NCBI GenBank assembly: GCA_946406115.1
Contig: OX291551.1
Span: forward strand, 2,666,001-2,730,000
Length of the DNA: 64,000 nt
Reading direction: 5' to 3'
DNA from: Apoda limacodes
Taxonomy: Eukaryota > Arthropoda > Insecta > Lepidoptera > Limacodidae
In this document: in pieces, positions 21,446-32,935 of the stretch
How positions within the stretch are numbered: position 1 is the first letter of the stretch
How the letters are laid out: the number at the start of each line of letters is the position of its first letter
Program-made: the position numbers and the translations under genes
Notes under the pieces: model-generated
What the model saw: only the letters and a program-made list of their open reading frames with translations
What the model was told of the DNA's origin: nothing
Database searches by the model: none

Positions 21446-22001
21446 CATTAAATATTCAACTAAATTCTTTGCGTAATATTTGACGTTTATTATGATTGTT
21501 GGAGATAGAAAAAAAAAAGGTCACAATATTAGATAACGTTACGTTGAAATATAAATGTATTCACTTAATAGAAAAGTAATTGTTTCCTCTTTCTCACAAC
21601 AAAGGAAGTTTTCAAATTTAAATCTTCAAGTGGTTAAAGACTTTTACTTTTAACTGTGACTTTGTGACCCAAACGCATACACTATAAATAATGTTGTAGG
21701 GGCTTGCTGGCTGAAATTACCTAAAAACTATATTAAGTGTAAATCAATATAAAAAGTCTAGCAACGGTCACCAATTAGGCTAAAATGATCACATACGTAA
21801 TAAATCGAGGATCATGCTCGGTGGCGCATCATAGAAGCCTGTACTCAGCACTCTAGTTTTCGTAATACTTAACCTTTTGAAGGAAATTGCATTCAGTAAG
21901 CGTTGTATGGACATTAAATTGTATCGAATCTGTGAATAAGAAAGTACCCGAAGAAAAGACTTCAACGCGTTTACGTGTTTATTTTATTTCACAGCATTTT
22001 T

Positions 22002-22071
22002 CTGTGAGTTGTAGTTGGCATTTCTGCTAAAAGTGGCCGTTTTTAGCAGAAATGCCAACTACAACTCACAG
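22002..22071. repeat. Perfect 31-bp hairpin nested in the foldback
   Basis: 22002-22032 (starting CTGTGAGTTGTAGTTGGCAT) and 22041-22071 are exact reverse complements over 31 bp, separated by an 8-nt loop GTGGCCGT. The hairpin begins directly where the left foldback arm ends. Confidence 0.97.
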
Positions 22072-22162
22072 ATATTATTTAGAAACTATATAAAACCCTC
22101 TAAAAATAGCTTATGACTAGCTTTATATTTGCGACATTTGGATTTTAGAAATTCGTTTTCTA

Positions 22163-22215
22163 CGAAGAGAAAATTTAGGATATCTAATGGCGGCGCTAGT
22201 GGGGTGTAAGAGGGC
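22163..22215 (+). repeat. ATCTAATGGCGGCGCTAG motif copy in the foldback spacer
   Basis: AGGATATCTAATGGCGGCGC matches the start of the 57-bp minisatellite unit (GCATCCAATGGCGGCGCT). A third, weaker copy lies at 22838-22885 (GGATATCTATTGGCGGCGTT), just outside the right foldback arm. The last two share about 20 bp before the core as well. Confidence 0.6.
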
Positions 22216-22908
22216 CCTTAAGTTAACTTGTGTAGGAGGTACTTCACCGTCTCATAACTTTTAATTTTGTAAAACGTATTTGATACGTAATGAAACCACA
22301 TGTAGAAGGATTTAAGACTGATTATTACCTTTAGCATAAATAAACTGTAGAACTATTGTTTGTGTCTGTAAGATGTTATGTGTAATATTAAATCAATAAA
22401 AAATGCTGTGAAATAAAATAAACACTGTAAGCGCGTTGAAGTCTTTTCTTCGGGTACTTTCTTATTGACAGATTTGAACTGAATGCAATTTCCTTGAAAA
22501 GGTTAAGCATTATGAAAACTAGAGTGCTGAGTACAGGCTTCTATGATGCGCCACCGAGCATGATCATCGTTTTTTTACGTATGTGATCATTTTAGCCTAA
22601 TTGGTGACCGTTGCTAGACTTTTTATATTGATTTACACTTAATATAGTTTTTAGGTAATTTCAGCCAGCAAGCCCCTACAACATTATTTATAGTGTATGC
22701 GTTTGGGTCACAAAGTCACAGTTAAAAGTAAAAGTCTTTAACCACTTAAAGATTTAAATTTGAAAACTTCCTTTGTTGTGCGAAAGAGGAAACAATTACT
22801 TTTCTATTAAGTGAATACATTTATATTTCAACGAAAATTAAGGATATCTATTGGCGGCGTTAGTTAGCTGCTATATGCGCCTTAACGTAAGAGAATACGA
22901 CTTGTGGT

Positions 22909-22962
22909 GCGCGGCGACCCGCAGCGTGCTACATGCAAACGAATTTCTCACTTTTTCTTCAC
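22909..22962. repeat. Fragment resembling one end of the 58.8-59.1 kb MITE
   Basis: GCGCGGCGACCCGCAGCGTG, a short gap, then CAAACGAATTTCTCAC parallels the inverted-repeat end of the MITE at 58764-59141 (CGCGGCGGCTCGCAGCGG ... CAAACGAATTTCTCAC). Only one end is visible. Confidence 0.45.
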
Positions 22963-24488
22963 ATCTTCCTGTATACATCTTGTATCTAGGGTGTCAGTGC
23001 TCCTTCGTAATCATTAATCGACGAGTTAAAGAGTATTATTTAGAATTATATAGATTAATGTTAAGGTTGTTATATGTGCGTACGAGTGTGTGTGTGTTTG
23101 AAGCCTTTTAGCTCATATTAAGTGTGGGTGTGAGCAGAATATATCGTTGTAAGTGTTTGTGGGGAAGTGTTGTGATATTTTGAGGGATATTTTAGGGAAA
23201 GTGAGTTAAAATTCAAATAAGTATAAACTTACAAACAGACAAACATACATACGATAGTTGCAAATAAAGATAGTTTCTAGAAATATAATGACTTATAGTA
23301 ATATCAGGTAACGATGACGATTGTTACGTATAGTTACTTTACTGCTACATTTCACCGCGTTAAGATTATTTTTACTGTCTATTAAATCAATTTCAATTGA
23401 TTTAAATACATTTTATTTTAAAATACATTAAAGTAGCAATAAAAACACGTAAAAGCAATCGAAAGTAGGTACTGGAACTATTAGCGTACATTGTATAAGT
23501 CGAGCGAGGTTACGAAACGCGTAGTGCAGGGTTTATTGTAATGGTTGCTGCAAATTGGTATCGATTTGTATTTACTTCGATTTGGTATTGAGTTAAAAGC
23601 GTTAAATTACTTAAGCATTTTTTGGTCACTTAATACTCATGTATTCTATTTTATGGAACTCATTTTCCTTGCTTCAATTAAGAAGATGCGGTTATTTTAA
23701 GAAAATGAGAGAAAAAATTTAAATATAAAAAAATGTTTAAGGCCCGTTAGGACGTTAGGTTCTTTATCTTCACAAGTATGGTGAAAATTGATTCTTAAGG
23801 TTTTGTATCAATTTTTATTTTAAATAGTAAAGAACATTGGTTCCATTCTGGCACAGGAAAAATATTTTTGTGATTAAGATTTGTGTTGGTCTTGTATATG
23901 TGTGTATTTAATTGTACATAAGTATATTTTTTCCTGACTAGTATGTTAAAACCAACAACAATCCTAACGTTGGAATTCTAAAATTAACACGATGAGTCAT
24001 AAGGCATTTGACAGTGAATATAGTTCTTTTAAAATCAAGATGTATTTTTAGACTTGTCGTGCAAGAAATTGCTGAGTTGATAACACTAAGCAGAATATGA
24101 CAATATATGTAAAAGAAGCTTAAGGGTTTAGTTAACAAATAGAGTACAGAGGTCGAAATGTTACGGTGGTCGCTACATTGCTATAGGAACATCATACGTA
24201 GCACAATAGGTAACTTCGTATAGAGATAATGGCAGAGTGTGCCAATGCATGACTGAGGAAGTAAGATGAATAAATACAGAATCATGCGCACAAAGGACAC
24301 AGTTCTTATTTCCAAGAGAATGCAAAAATATGGAAAAATAATTGTTTGAAAATTAATAGCAAAAGCTTTTAAAAATATCTCCGTCACGACCTCGACTGAT
24401 ATCTAAACTATATTTTCAATAATTTGGTGCTATATGCAATAATAATCTGATAAAGTAACTTTTTAGAGCACTTTAAATAAAAATCTAT
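22963..24488. other. No gene seen
   Basis: AT-rich; the open frames are TA-rich and unrecognised. Confidence 0.45.
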
Positions 24489-24604
24489 CGCGCAAGTGAT
24501 ACCCCTGGTGTTGCAAGCGTCCATAGGCTACGGTGACCGCTTACCATCAGGCGGACCGTAAGCTAGTTTGCCACTTTATTGGTATTAAAAAAAAAAAAAA
24601 AAAA
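24489..24604 (+). mobile_element. LINE 3' end
   Basis: The last 100 bp of the LINE 3' UTR (CCCCTGGTGTTGCAAGCGTC, CGCTTACCATCAGGCGGACC) with poly-A to 24604. Well preserved, so a fairly recent short insertion. Confidence 0.92.
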
Positions 24605-25404
24605 GTATACGCAATTGGGTTTTGTGCTGTGTCACCCCAGTATGTGTTCTATTTTATTGTGTTTTCTTCAAAAACATACATTCAGCATTTTTAGTAACCC
24701 TGCTAAAAAAGTGATTTATTTATTCTCGCATATACGTCCTGTTAAATTGATTACATTATTGAGTTAACCACAGCTAGCCAAATTTGAAGTTATTTAACTG
24801 GGCTATTTGTCTCTAAGCTGTATTGTGAAATTAATATCTAATTCTTTTTACAAATATGTATGTTGTAAGTGACACAAGGAGACAGTGTTAGCATATTAAA
24901 TAGTATAAACATCTAAAGCGGTTATAATAAAGCTGCAGTGTCCAAGGTTGGTCGGTGTGTTAGTTACCTTTGGTTGTGGCAGCTTCCCACGGTACAGCCG
25001 CCACAGAGTAAACACAGTCTACTCTCTGTGAGTGAAACTAACAACGCTAGCTGATCTGTGGTACAAACCAACACAAACAAAATACAAGCCGCTGCCTGTA
25101 TACCTGCGTATTTTTCACTTAAAGTTTAATAATATTAATATTTCAAGTCGTAAAAAGATATTTGAATGTACTAAGCTGAATTAAAAAAAATTGAAGCTGG
25201 ATACTAAAATAATGAACCTTTATTAATATTTATTGATGTTAATTATAACCGTGCTTTTAGTTTTAGTTCAAATACCTATATGAGATAGGGTTTTTAAAGG
25301 TAAATACTATTTTTTCCATCAAGTTGTTCGCTTTTTTAATGGTATAAGTATAAATGTTTTTTATAATATAAGCAAACAAAACAGTAAACAAATTCAATAA
25401 ATTC
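24605..25404. other. No gene; one imperfect inverted repeat
   Basis: Around 24955-25075 a GC-richer patch contains CACAGAGTA...TACTCTCTGTG and TGTTAGTT...AACTAACA pairs, which could fold. Otherwise AT-rich and unassigned. Confidence 0.4.
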
Positions 25405-25736
25405 AACACAACTAGTACAATCTGTGCCATAGAAAGTCAACACAACTTGTACGGTCTGTGTCATTGAAAGTCATAACTACAAGTATTGTCAGAGTCATAG
25501 AAAGTCAACACTACTGGTAGGTACTATCTGTGTAAAAGATAGTCAATACAACTAGAAGGTGTAGCCTAAGTCATAGAAAATCATATTACTGGTGTAGTCT
25601 GTCATAGAAAGTCAGCACCACTGGTATAGTCTCTGTCATAAAAATTTAACACAACTGGTACAGCCTGTGTCATAGATGTATGTATAGTCTAAGTCATAGA
25701 AAGTCATACTACTGGTGCAGTCTGTGTCATAGAAAG
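25405..25736. repeat. Degenerate minisatellite, about ten units near 34 bp
   Basis: Units follow AACACAACTGGTACAGTCTG, then TGTCATAGAAAGTC. The first three are 34 bp, later ones range from about 28 to 38 bp. Many substitutions between units mark an old array. It has no significant match to the 34-bp array at 57226-58723. Confidence 0.85.
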
Positions 25737-26209
25737 CTCTAACTATCGTATTTATAATTATATCTATGACATGTAGCTACAATCAACATATTTTATGTTT
25801 GAATCTTATAAAATATATATATTTCACTGAAGAAACTATCTACCATCCAAACAAAGTAAAATAAAAAAAATTATAATAGCCCTAACGCACCTGCAATTCA
25901 AAGCCTCCGTCCAAACGCGTAGATTAGTAACCTCACCGAATCCAAACAATACTCTAAAATGACTACCTCCTAATTCAATTACAGTTATCCACGCTACGAA
26001 AGCTACTTCACAGATAATTCATAATGGGTAGGCACAGAGGTCGCTGCGAGGTGAGGAAAGGTTCTTCCGACTCTTTGTTGACCCCAAGGTCCAAAACCTC
26101 TTTCGCTTTATTGCGTAGCATGAATCTAATAGATTAAAGGGATTTCTTAATCCAAAACATGACAATGAGCCGGAATCCCCGATAATGTAATAAACGAATT
26201 TTATGTAAC
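25737..26209. other. No gene seen
   Basis: 25880-26130 is GC-richer and has a 37-codon ATG frame starting at 26024 with no recognised domain. Nothing firm. Confidence 0.35.
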
Positions 26210-26503
26210 ACTAGCTGTGCCCGCGGCTCCACCTTCTCTAAAGTCTCAGCGTGGGATTCCTAAGGCCACTCCTCGATTCTAATACGAAAACTTGCTGCAG
26301 GAAAGTGTAGGTATAGGAATTTAGTTACAGTTCTTGCTGTGAAAACTTTTGAATTTTCCGAGATTAATACAATTTTCTTTATTTAGGTTATAAGTCATAA
26401 TATATCTCCATCAAAAATTACAGCCAAATTGTTTCAGTTGTTGTGGCGTGAAAGGGTAACAATTATACAAACTAAAAACTTTCACATTTATTATATTAGT
26501 AGG
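26210..26503 (+). mobile_element. Non-coding AGCTGTGCCCGCG-type repeat
   Basis: Begins ACTAGCTGTGCCCGCGGCTC and ends TTTATTATATTAGTAGG, the two termini of a very common lepidopteran repeat (AGCTGTGCCCGCGACTTCG ... TTTATAATATTAGTA). About 294 bp and non-coding, apparently full length. Related ends occur at 32486-32751, 52129-52167 and 54766-54794. Confidence 0.7.
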
Positions 26504-26519
26504 CTAAACAAGTAGCTTA

Positions 26520-26660
26520 TTATTATCTACCGCTAAAGGTAGGATCAACGCTTTCCACTTCACACGGTCCTGAACTGTTTGTTTCCAATGACTGCATGCT
26601 ACTTCTGCGTTACTTTATCTGGTCAGGTGGTGTCTCGTACCTAATGGTCTTTTATTAAAA
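26520..26660. repeat. Possible RTE-type 3' UTR fragment
   Basis: TATTATTATCTACCGCTAAAG and the following CTTCACACGGTCCTGAACTG block resemble the 3' UTR of lepidopteran RTE-type LINEs (CATCATCATCAGCC..., GGTCTTTCGCC...). Weak; the orientation reads plus. Confidence 0.3.
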
Positions 26661-26894
26661 TTTCGCCATTTTTGTTAATTTAGTTTTAAAAACTAACGAA
26701 AGAATTATTTTAGAAGAATGCCCAAGGTGAACTCTTGCCCTCCACATCACTCCAGTTACAGGCCGCTACTTGCTGTCGCATCTGTCAGTCAAAAGAATTT
26801 TAATATATAGAAGTATGATAAAATCATGCATTAGAGATCACCTCACTGCGTTAAAGTTGTATTCAGAAAAACAGATGTCTCAGACTGATGAAGA

Positions 26895-27127
26895 GAAATG
26901 TTTCAGACGAACTCCCGCGAACGCGTAGGTTGTGGAATGAGCTCCCTGCCGAGGATTCTCTAGAGACTACAGTGTGGAGGTCTTCAAAGAGTAGTAATTA
27001 GATTTTGAAAAGGTCGGCAACGCGCGAGTTATGCCCCTGCTTGGTATCACAAGCGTCCGTTGGCTACGGTACCCGCTTAGCATCAGGCGGGACGTAAGCT
27101 TATTTGGCAACTAAGTAGTAAAAAAAT
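26895..27127 (+). mobile_element. LINE 3' fragment
   Basis: Matches the LINE from the region encoding FLPRTHRLWNELP (CCCGCGAACGCGTAGGTTGT, GGAATGAGCTCCCTGCCGAG) through the 3' UTR (TTAGCATCAGGCGGGACGTA) to a short poly-A at about 27121-27127. Confidence 0.88.
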
Positions 27128-27780
27128 ATCTACTTGCTTGTACCACGGTCTTCTACTACTACCGTTTTTGATTATCCTGTAGCGCCTAGCAGGAGATCTC
27201 CTCTATGTCGCCGCTCCACAATCCAAATAGTGTTAGTTATGGAGATAGATATAATTTTCTCTGATGTCCGGGATTGGTTGAAGTGAATCCGTATGTAATG
27301 CAAGCCCTTATCTACACTACAAACATGTTTCTAGGCTTTCTTCAGTGATCTGGGTTGTGTGTTAATTAAAATAAAGACATGTATTTTGAATATTTTGCAT
27401 ATGTCTGAAAGTTTAGGTGGTATTTGTAGAAAAGTTTCTGTTAAATAATATTTTTGCTCGATACTTTCCACCCACTTAATAGATAGAGAGAGTTTCTAAC
27501 TTCTTTCTCTTTCACATGACTTTTTTGTAAACAATGGAAGCACAAAACTGTGTGACTACTTAACTAATTGTTATTATTCTTAATAAGAAACTAATTGTTA
27601 TAACTTTTGATTTTTACAAACAATTATTAGTATATGTTATTAGTAATGGTTAGGTAAAATAGTGTGAGTTGTTTTAAGTGATGGTTAGTTAACTTTAAAA
27701 ATCTATTAATCACACATTAAAGCATAATGTACGTTAGTTTATGTCCTGTCACATGTAAAACTAATAATTTAACTTAATTT
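27128..27780. other. No gene seen
   Basis: 27180-27300 is slightly GC-richer; the remainder is AT-rich. No exon recognised. Confidence 0.45.
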
Positions 27781-28060
27781 TTAGGGTTCCATACTCAAAG
27801 GCGCCAAATGGAGCCTAATTGCTGTCACTCACGCGTCCGTCTCTTCGTCTGTCTGTCGTATGTAATATGTACAGGTATTACGGCCAAACGGTTAGAGCTA
27901 CATTCTTTAAATTTTCACAGTATCAGCACCTTGTTGACTTAAAACCATATAAATTAACAATATATATTTTGAAATTTTATTTAGGGGGCTCCCATACTGC
28001 TAAAGGGAGGCAAAAAAAATTTTGACCTACCCCATCGAGTGAGGTATCGTTCAGTAGATT
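27781..28060 (+). repeat. TTAGGGTTCCATA-type dispersed repeat, longest copy
   Basis: Starts TTAGGGTTCCATACTCAAAG, continues through CGTCCGTCTCTTCGTCTGTC and ACGGCCAAACGGTTAGAGCT, then AAATTTTCACAGTATCAGC, the canonical block order of this lepidopteran repeat. The 3' limit is approximate. A 68-codon frame inside it is not a gene. Confidence 0.75.
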
Positions 28061-29743
28061 AATGATGTATTTTTTATTTAAAAAAATGTTGGTAAATAAA
28101 CTCATGAGAAGTCACTACACTCAGTTTTTTTTTTGTTCCGAAGGATTTTTATCTTCCCATTGAATTTCATTCCCAAGCTTGTTATTTGGTGATAGTGTTT
28201 GGTTTAACGTATATTTAATAATACTTAAAATCACGACTAGAATAGTTATTCTCTTCTCGACTCAAATAAATGTTGACATGCTTATATGCACTTATCTCTT
28301 GATTTTTGAGGCTCTCATTTGCTATTTGGGCTTATTTTACGATATCTGTAGGATTTCATCAGAACCAATTTTTAAAAAGTAATATTTACTAAAGACAAAG
28401 CAGTTTTGCAATGAAATGGTACGCTTTTGTTTGACAGGTTGTTTTAACGAGGCAAAGGTCTGCCCTATGTACAGCCAAATAATGTTCAATATATATTTGT
28501 GTTCGCAAAATTAATTTGAAATAAGTATTTTTAGATGACATATTCAAGAATTTAATACTTAATTATGTCGAGTGGTGTTTATTATCTACTTATTACTTAA
28601 AGAGCGTGCATGCTTATGAATAGTTATTTTTTCAAAGATCAAAACCTCCTTGCATCCTACTCTATGGTGTAAGGTGCATATCATAAAAATTAAAAAAAAA
28701 ATACATTATTGCACGCGTGTTCTAAAAAGTATCCTCTCTGCATAAATTGTACACATAATAAAGAAAACATTACTAGCAACTGCATTGAAAAGAAAAAACT
28801 TATTTACAACCATCAGTAATATCATATTTTCGCAATTAAAAAGTATATCGCAAGTTAAATAAACATTTGGGACATCCAACCAATTAGGTACACCCAGAGT
28901 GAAATAACATCGCACATTCATAAATTACAGTTAATGTCGCACCTTAAACATGCCTCCTTTAACTTGAACATCATACACTGCTGTTACTTTTATCTTTTGG
29001 GTACACATGTTAAGTCAGTGCGGCAATGTATATAGCAAATGTTCGATGCGAATTCTATGTGCTGAACTTAATACCCCAGAAACCGTGTGACCTATCGCAT
29101 AGGTCAACGGTCGCGCCAATTTACGGAATAGAATCACTTGCTTATGCGTTTATGTTTCAAAGAAGCGGTAAAATGGTATGCCACTGGCATATTAATTAAT
29201 GCTAGGAAATTATGAAATCAACTAAATGTCTCTATGTCAGAAAAAAATTTGATGTCATTTAAACCAATAAGACTTGTGATTGTAATAAGAACTCAATTTT
29301 TGCGTCCGCGCCCTTTTTTTGAGTTGACTTATTATTGTATTGTTTAGTAAATAAATTTACTAAATATTTCCAATTATCACAATACGAGTTGGTTAACCGC
29401 GGTGTTACCAGCATTAAGAGTTTAGCTTGTTCCTTAAAACTATCGTTCACTCTGTAATTCCGTTAGGGAATGATTTTCCAAAAATGCTAAAACTTAAAGA
29501 TTCTTATTTTGTCAAAAACTGAAAATCTATAGGTATACTGTAGCTACCTGGGGCATCAGCTCTTTCATTCTACCTTATTAAACCAGCCGTAACGGAATCT
29601 CTTCAGATATAGTAAGGGGAATTATATGGAGCTATTTTACTGACTAAGCAACATGATCTTTCTTATTATCACACGAATATCAATTGATTCGTATTCCTAT
29701 ACCTTTTCGACAACTAAACAATATCAATACGTATATAACTTAG
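28061..29743. other. No gene seen
   Basis: AT-rich; open frames are short, TA-rich and without recognisable domains. Confidence 0.45.
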
Positions 29744-29800
29744 GATCCGGCTTCCGGGGACGACAGTTGTCTCTCACAATCAAGCATCTTCTTCGACAAG
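29744..29800 (+). CDS. Candidate internal exon, unknown protein
   Basis: A GC-richer 57-bp island between an AG at 29742-29743 and GT at 29801-29802. In the frame that joins the next candidate exon it encodes SGFRGRQLSLTIKHLLRQ and leaves one base, G. That base plus the two leading bases of 31060-31238 makes a Gly codon, so the phases fit. The acceptor has a poor pyrimidine tract and the donor (AAG/GTATTT) is only fair. A second frame across the island is open too. I recognise no family. Chance is a real alternative. Confidence 0.22.
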
Positions 29801-31059
29801 GTATTTTATTTTATAACTTGCCAGCTTCATAACTAACTTTTCGGCAAAAAATGTATTTACCCTACCTACCTAGGTACCTAATATAATATTGACGCAATAA
29901 TGACTCGTTATACATAGTATACATAATATTAAAGAAGTATATATTATATATACTTATCTTTTCGGTATGGGAATGTCTTACGTTACACAGTCAGTCACAG
30001 AAACCACAAGCTAAGTATGGTGAATTGCTTAATCGCCTAAAAATAGATTTATATCAAAATTATGACAATAAAAAGTAGACGTAATGTACTTTTTGTCCGT
30101 TTATGAGTAGAACCGAGCATTGTATGTTTACTTCACAATGCTTTATCTCCAACTCCAACTTCACAAGGCAGCCACGAAAAAATAACAATAGCATTTTGCA
30201 TAAAACGCTTGCTATCTGAACTGACGGAGACATTTCTTGGACAGCCTCGAGCTACGCTTTTGGTAAGGACAGTGTTGTTATAGACAAATATACGTAGGTA
30301 TATGAAAAAAAAAATAGATAAGTACGATAAATATGTGGCTCTCACTTCCCATGTAGTTTCTTTTTACTTATCATTTAATTATAATTATGAAATATTAAGA
30401 AATACTATAAATATGAACATATCTCCAAATTTTATGACACAAATTACTTAAATTACCTTCATACTGAGTGAGATCCTATTTCGGCTTTGATTATACAATT
30501 AACTGTAACTTAACTGTTTAATTGTTTTTACATTATATTAGATAAAATTAAAAAAACTTGCTTCATGCTAGCGCCAGATATCATACTGCTCTTGAATAAG
30601 AACCAAACCTTGCTTGAACCTTTCCGCGATTTGCATAATTTTTACTCTGAAAAAAAATGTCTTCCCAAGAACATGTACAAAATCCCTTAACACAGGAAAG
30701 GTTATATTAGACAGCAGAAATTTATAGACAACTAGGGTAGATAAATTGATATTTCATCCTACAAGAAAAATGATTTGATTTTTTTTTATGAAACGGCAAT
30801 TTCATACTTCAACCCCTAATATTAAAGTAAATTGGCTTCTATTTCAATTATAAATACTCCTCATATTTTTTTTCTTATATATCTACTATAAACAGACATG
30901 GGCCATTTACAACTTTATTATATTATGTATACGTAGATATATATCTAATAATGTATTATTAAAAATAATTCGCAATTGCGACCCTAAATATTTTTTATGA
31001 AACTATACGTCCAAAAAATTAGAATATATATGTAATATCGTCAACTACTCCTCCTACAG

Positions 31060-31238
31060 GCCACACAGTTTATCTATTCAACTCCGTAGGCAGCATCGTA
31101 CTGAGAGACAGCACATACAATGGTGTGAGGGCCGAAGATATGAAAGAAATTAGCATCACAATGTGCACATGTCCGCATAGCCTTGACCCAGTTGTGTCGC
31201 TGCGAGGTCTACTTGCCGCACTAATCAAAGTAGACTAA
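31060..31238 (+). CDS. Candidate terminal exon, unknown protein
   Basis: Preceded by a good acceptor (CAACTACTCCTCCTACAG, AG at 31058-31059). The frame starts with two bases completing a split codon, then 58 codons from HTVYLFNSVGSIVLRD through ITMCTCPHSLDPVVSLRG to LLAALIKVD and TAA at 31236-31238. Third-position GC is near one half, clearly above the AT-rich surroundings, as expected for coding DNA. ATTAAA at 31335-31340 could serve as a polyadenylation signal. No ATG lies at the start, so it would be a 3'-terminal exon of a plus-strand gene. I do not recognise the protein. Confidence 0.38.
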
Positions 31239-31340
31239 CATATTCGTACAGTTAGTTAGTTGATTTGGTTTTATGTCAACACATTGATATGCTATAATTT
31301 CATAATTGGAAGTAAAATATTTATTGCGTTCTATATTAAA

Positions 31341-32485
31341 TATGACATAAAATGTACATTAGATCCAGTACCACACCCAATTGATCTTACACCAAATGTC
31401 AATTTAAAATTGTTGTAACTAAGTTTGAAATTACGATAATGGCGAGCTAGGGGCTCAAAAATATTTGACACCCTTAACTTGAACTCAGAACAAAATCGAA
31501 GATACTTGTAATTTCTTTTAAAATAGGCTTGTTTAATTCCAATTCAAATTTTAACTAAAATATGCCTGGACATTAATCAAAGCGCCACGTGGTCCCGAAA
31601 CAATCAAGGTTTTACTATGGAAGGAACAGACAACTTATAAAAAAAACGTACTTTACTTTTACTTAGAAAAACCTAGCGACATGATAGCTGCATGAAAAAC
31701 CGACACGCACTTTTAATGTTACGTACATAAAAGGGATTCACTTCCGTATTCGTATTATGTCACCGAAATTGACGTAGGTATTTGACTTTTTATAACACCA
31801 GTGTGACTTATACTTTTTTGTTATTAATATATTAATGTAGGTCTTTTTTCTCATATATAAAGTACATTATAAATTAACTGCCTACGAAGCACGTAAGGCT
31901 GAATGACTATCTACATACCTACCGTAGATAATAAATAAAGTCTACACAATAAATTCGTGCACTTTCTAAACCAATTACTGAGGTAATAATAGTGATTGAT
32001 TGATTGAATTCATCAATCATTCTGCGCTACCTCCTGCACTATAATCGAATTGTTTTTTTTTTTTATTTTACAGTGCCAGAGCTTACGTAAATTTTGTAAC
32101 CTGTAACTTGATTACTCGTTTCTACTTATACTGTACCCACTGAGTTAGTTTGCATGAAAACAACCGAAGCGAAAACAACACTTTGAAACCAATTATAGAT
32201 GTAAGTAACTTTTAGTAATTTTATTTACCGCTATGCAAATACTTTCAACCCTAATTGACAGTATATCAATAATAAATAAATCAAATAAAAAAAATATTCA
32301 TAAAAGTATTTTTAATTCCTACTAAGATTACTTAATACTTAAAATACAGAACTGAAAAATGTTCTCGCAACGCTTTGCCGTTTAACGATTAAATAAAAAA
32401 AAACGTTACTCATGATATCGGAACAGCAATGTAACGAATCTGGAAGTTTATGCGTTTCTATGTTTATTCGTCACTATATACATGT
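31341..32485. other. No gene seen
   Basis: AT-rich with a (T)n run near 32050. Nothing assigned. Confidence 0.45.
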
Positions 32486-32751
32486 GCTAGCGGACCTGGC
32501 AGACGTTGTTCTGCCCTCTCCGTTGCTGCCCGCCCCCTTTGCATCGCTCGACGGTGTTGTTACTTCGTTTTCGCTTGGGGAGCTTTCTGACTTTTTCCTT
32601 TTGCTCGGCACCTAAGGATATAAACGTGATGAGCCTATAACTTTCCTCAAAAAATGTGCTATCAAATTCCAAAAAAATAATTAATCCGGCTGTTAGTTCA
32701 AACAAAAAAAAATACACACAAACTATTCAGCTTTATTATATTAGTATAGAT
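32486..32751 (+). mobile_element. Non-coding GCTAGCGGACCTGGCAGACG repeat
   Basis: Starts GCTAGCGGACCTGGCAGACG, then TTGTTCTGCCC, and ends CTTTATTATATTAGTATAGAT. The start and end match a repeat frequent in Lepidoptera and related to the 26210-26503 element at its 3' end. The open frames within it are not genes. Confidence 0.65.
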
Positions 32752-32837
32752 TTACAGTTAAAAACGGAACTATTATGACATCACCATATCTGTCTGTATG
32801 CCCGTCAAGATCTTTGGAAGATGGATCAGATAGATAG

Positions 32838-32935
32838 ATGCTTGCAACATCGGGAGCATTACTCGCGAGTTGACAACCCTTTAAAAATCTAATCACTTCT
32901 TTCTTGAAAAACCCCATATTGTAGAAAACCTGAAT
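32838..32935 (-). mobile_element. LINE fragment
   Basis: GATGCTTGCAACATCGGGAG and AATCTAATCACTTCTTTCTT followed by GAAAAACCCCATA match the inverted LINE between the 3' UTR and the C-terminal tail. The poly-A end is missing. Confidence 0.72.

Larger units (their letters stand above)
21542..22833. mobile_element. Large foldback element (long inverted repeats)
   Basis: Left arm 21542-22001 (460 bp) and right arm 22399-22833 (435 bp) are reverse complements at about 90-95% identity by eye. Outer ends: CGTTGAAATATAAATGTATT on the left, its complement ending AATACATTTATATTTCAACG on the right. Inner ends: TTTATTTCACAGCATTTTT and its complement. The arms differ mainly by a gap of about 25-28 bp near 21897-21925 present only on the left, plus small indels. 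The spacer of about 397 bp holds a second perfect hairpin. No coding capacity. It fits a foldback transposon or a long-hairpin RNA locus; a rearrangement-made palindrome is the alternative. No clear target duplication. Confidence 0.9.

Noticed and set aside
26024..26137. 37-codon ATG frame in a GC-richer patch
   Set aside because: Too short, no splice or promoter context and no recognisable motif.
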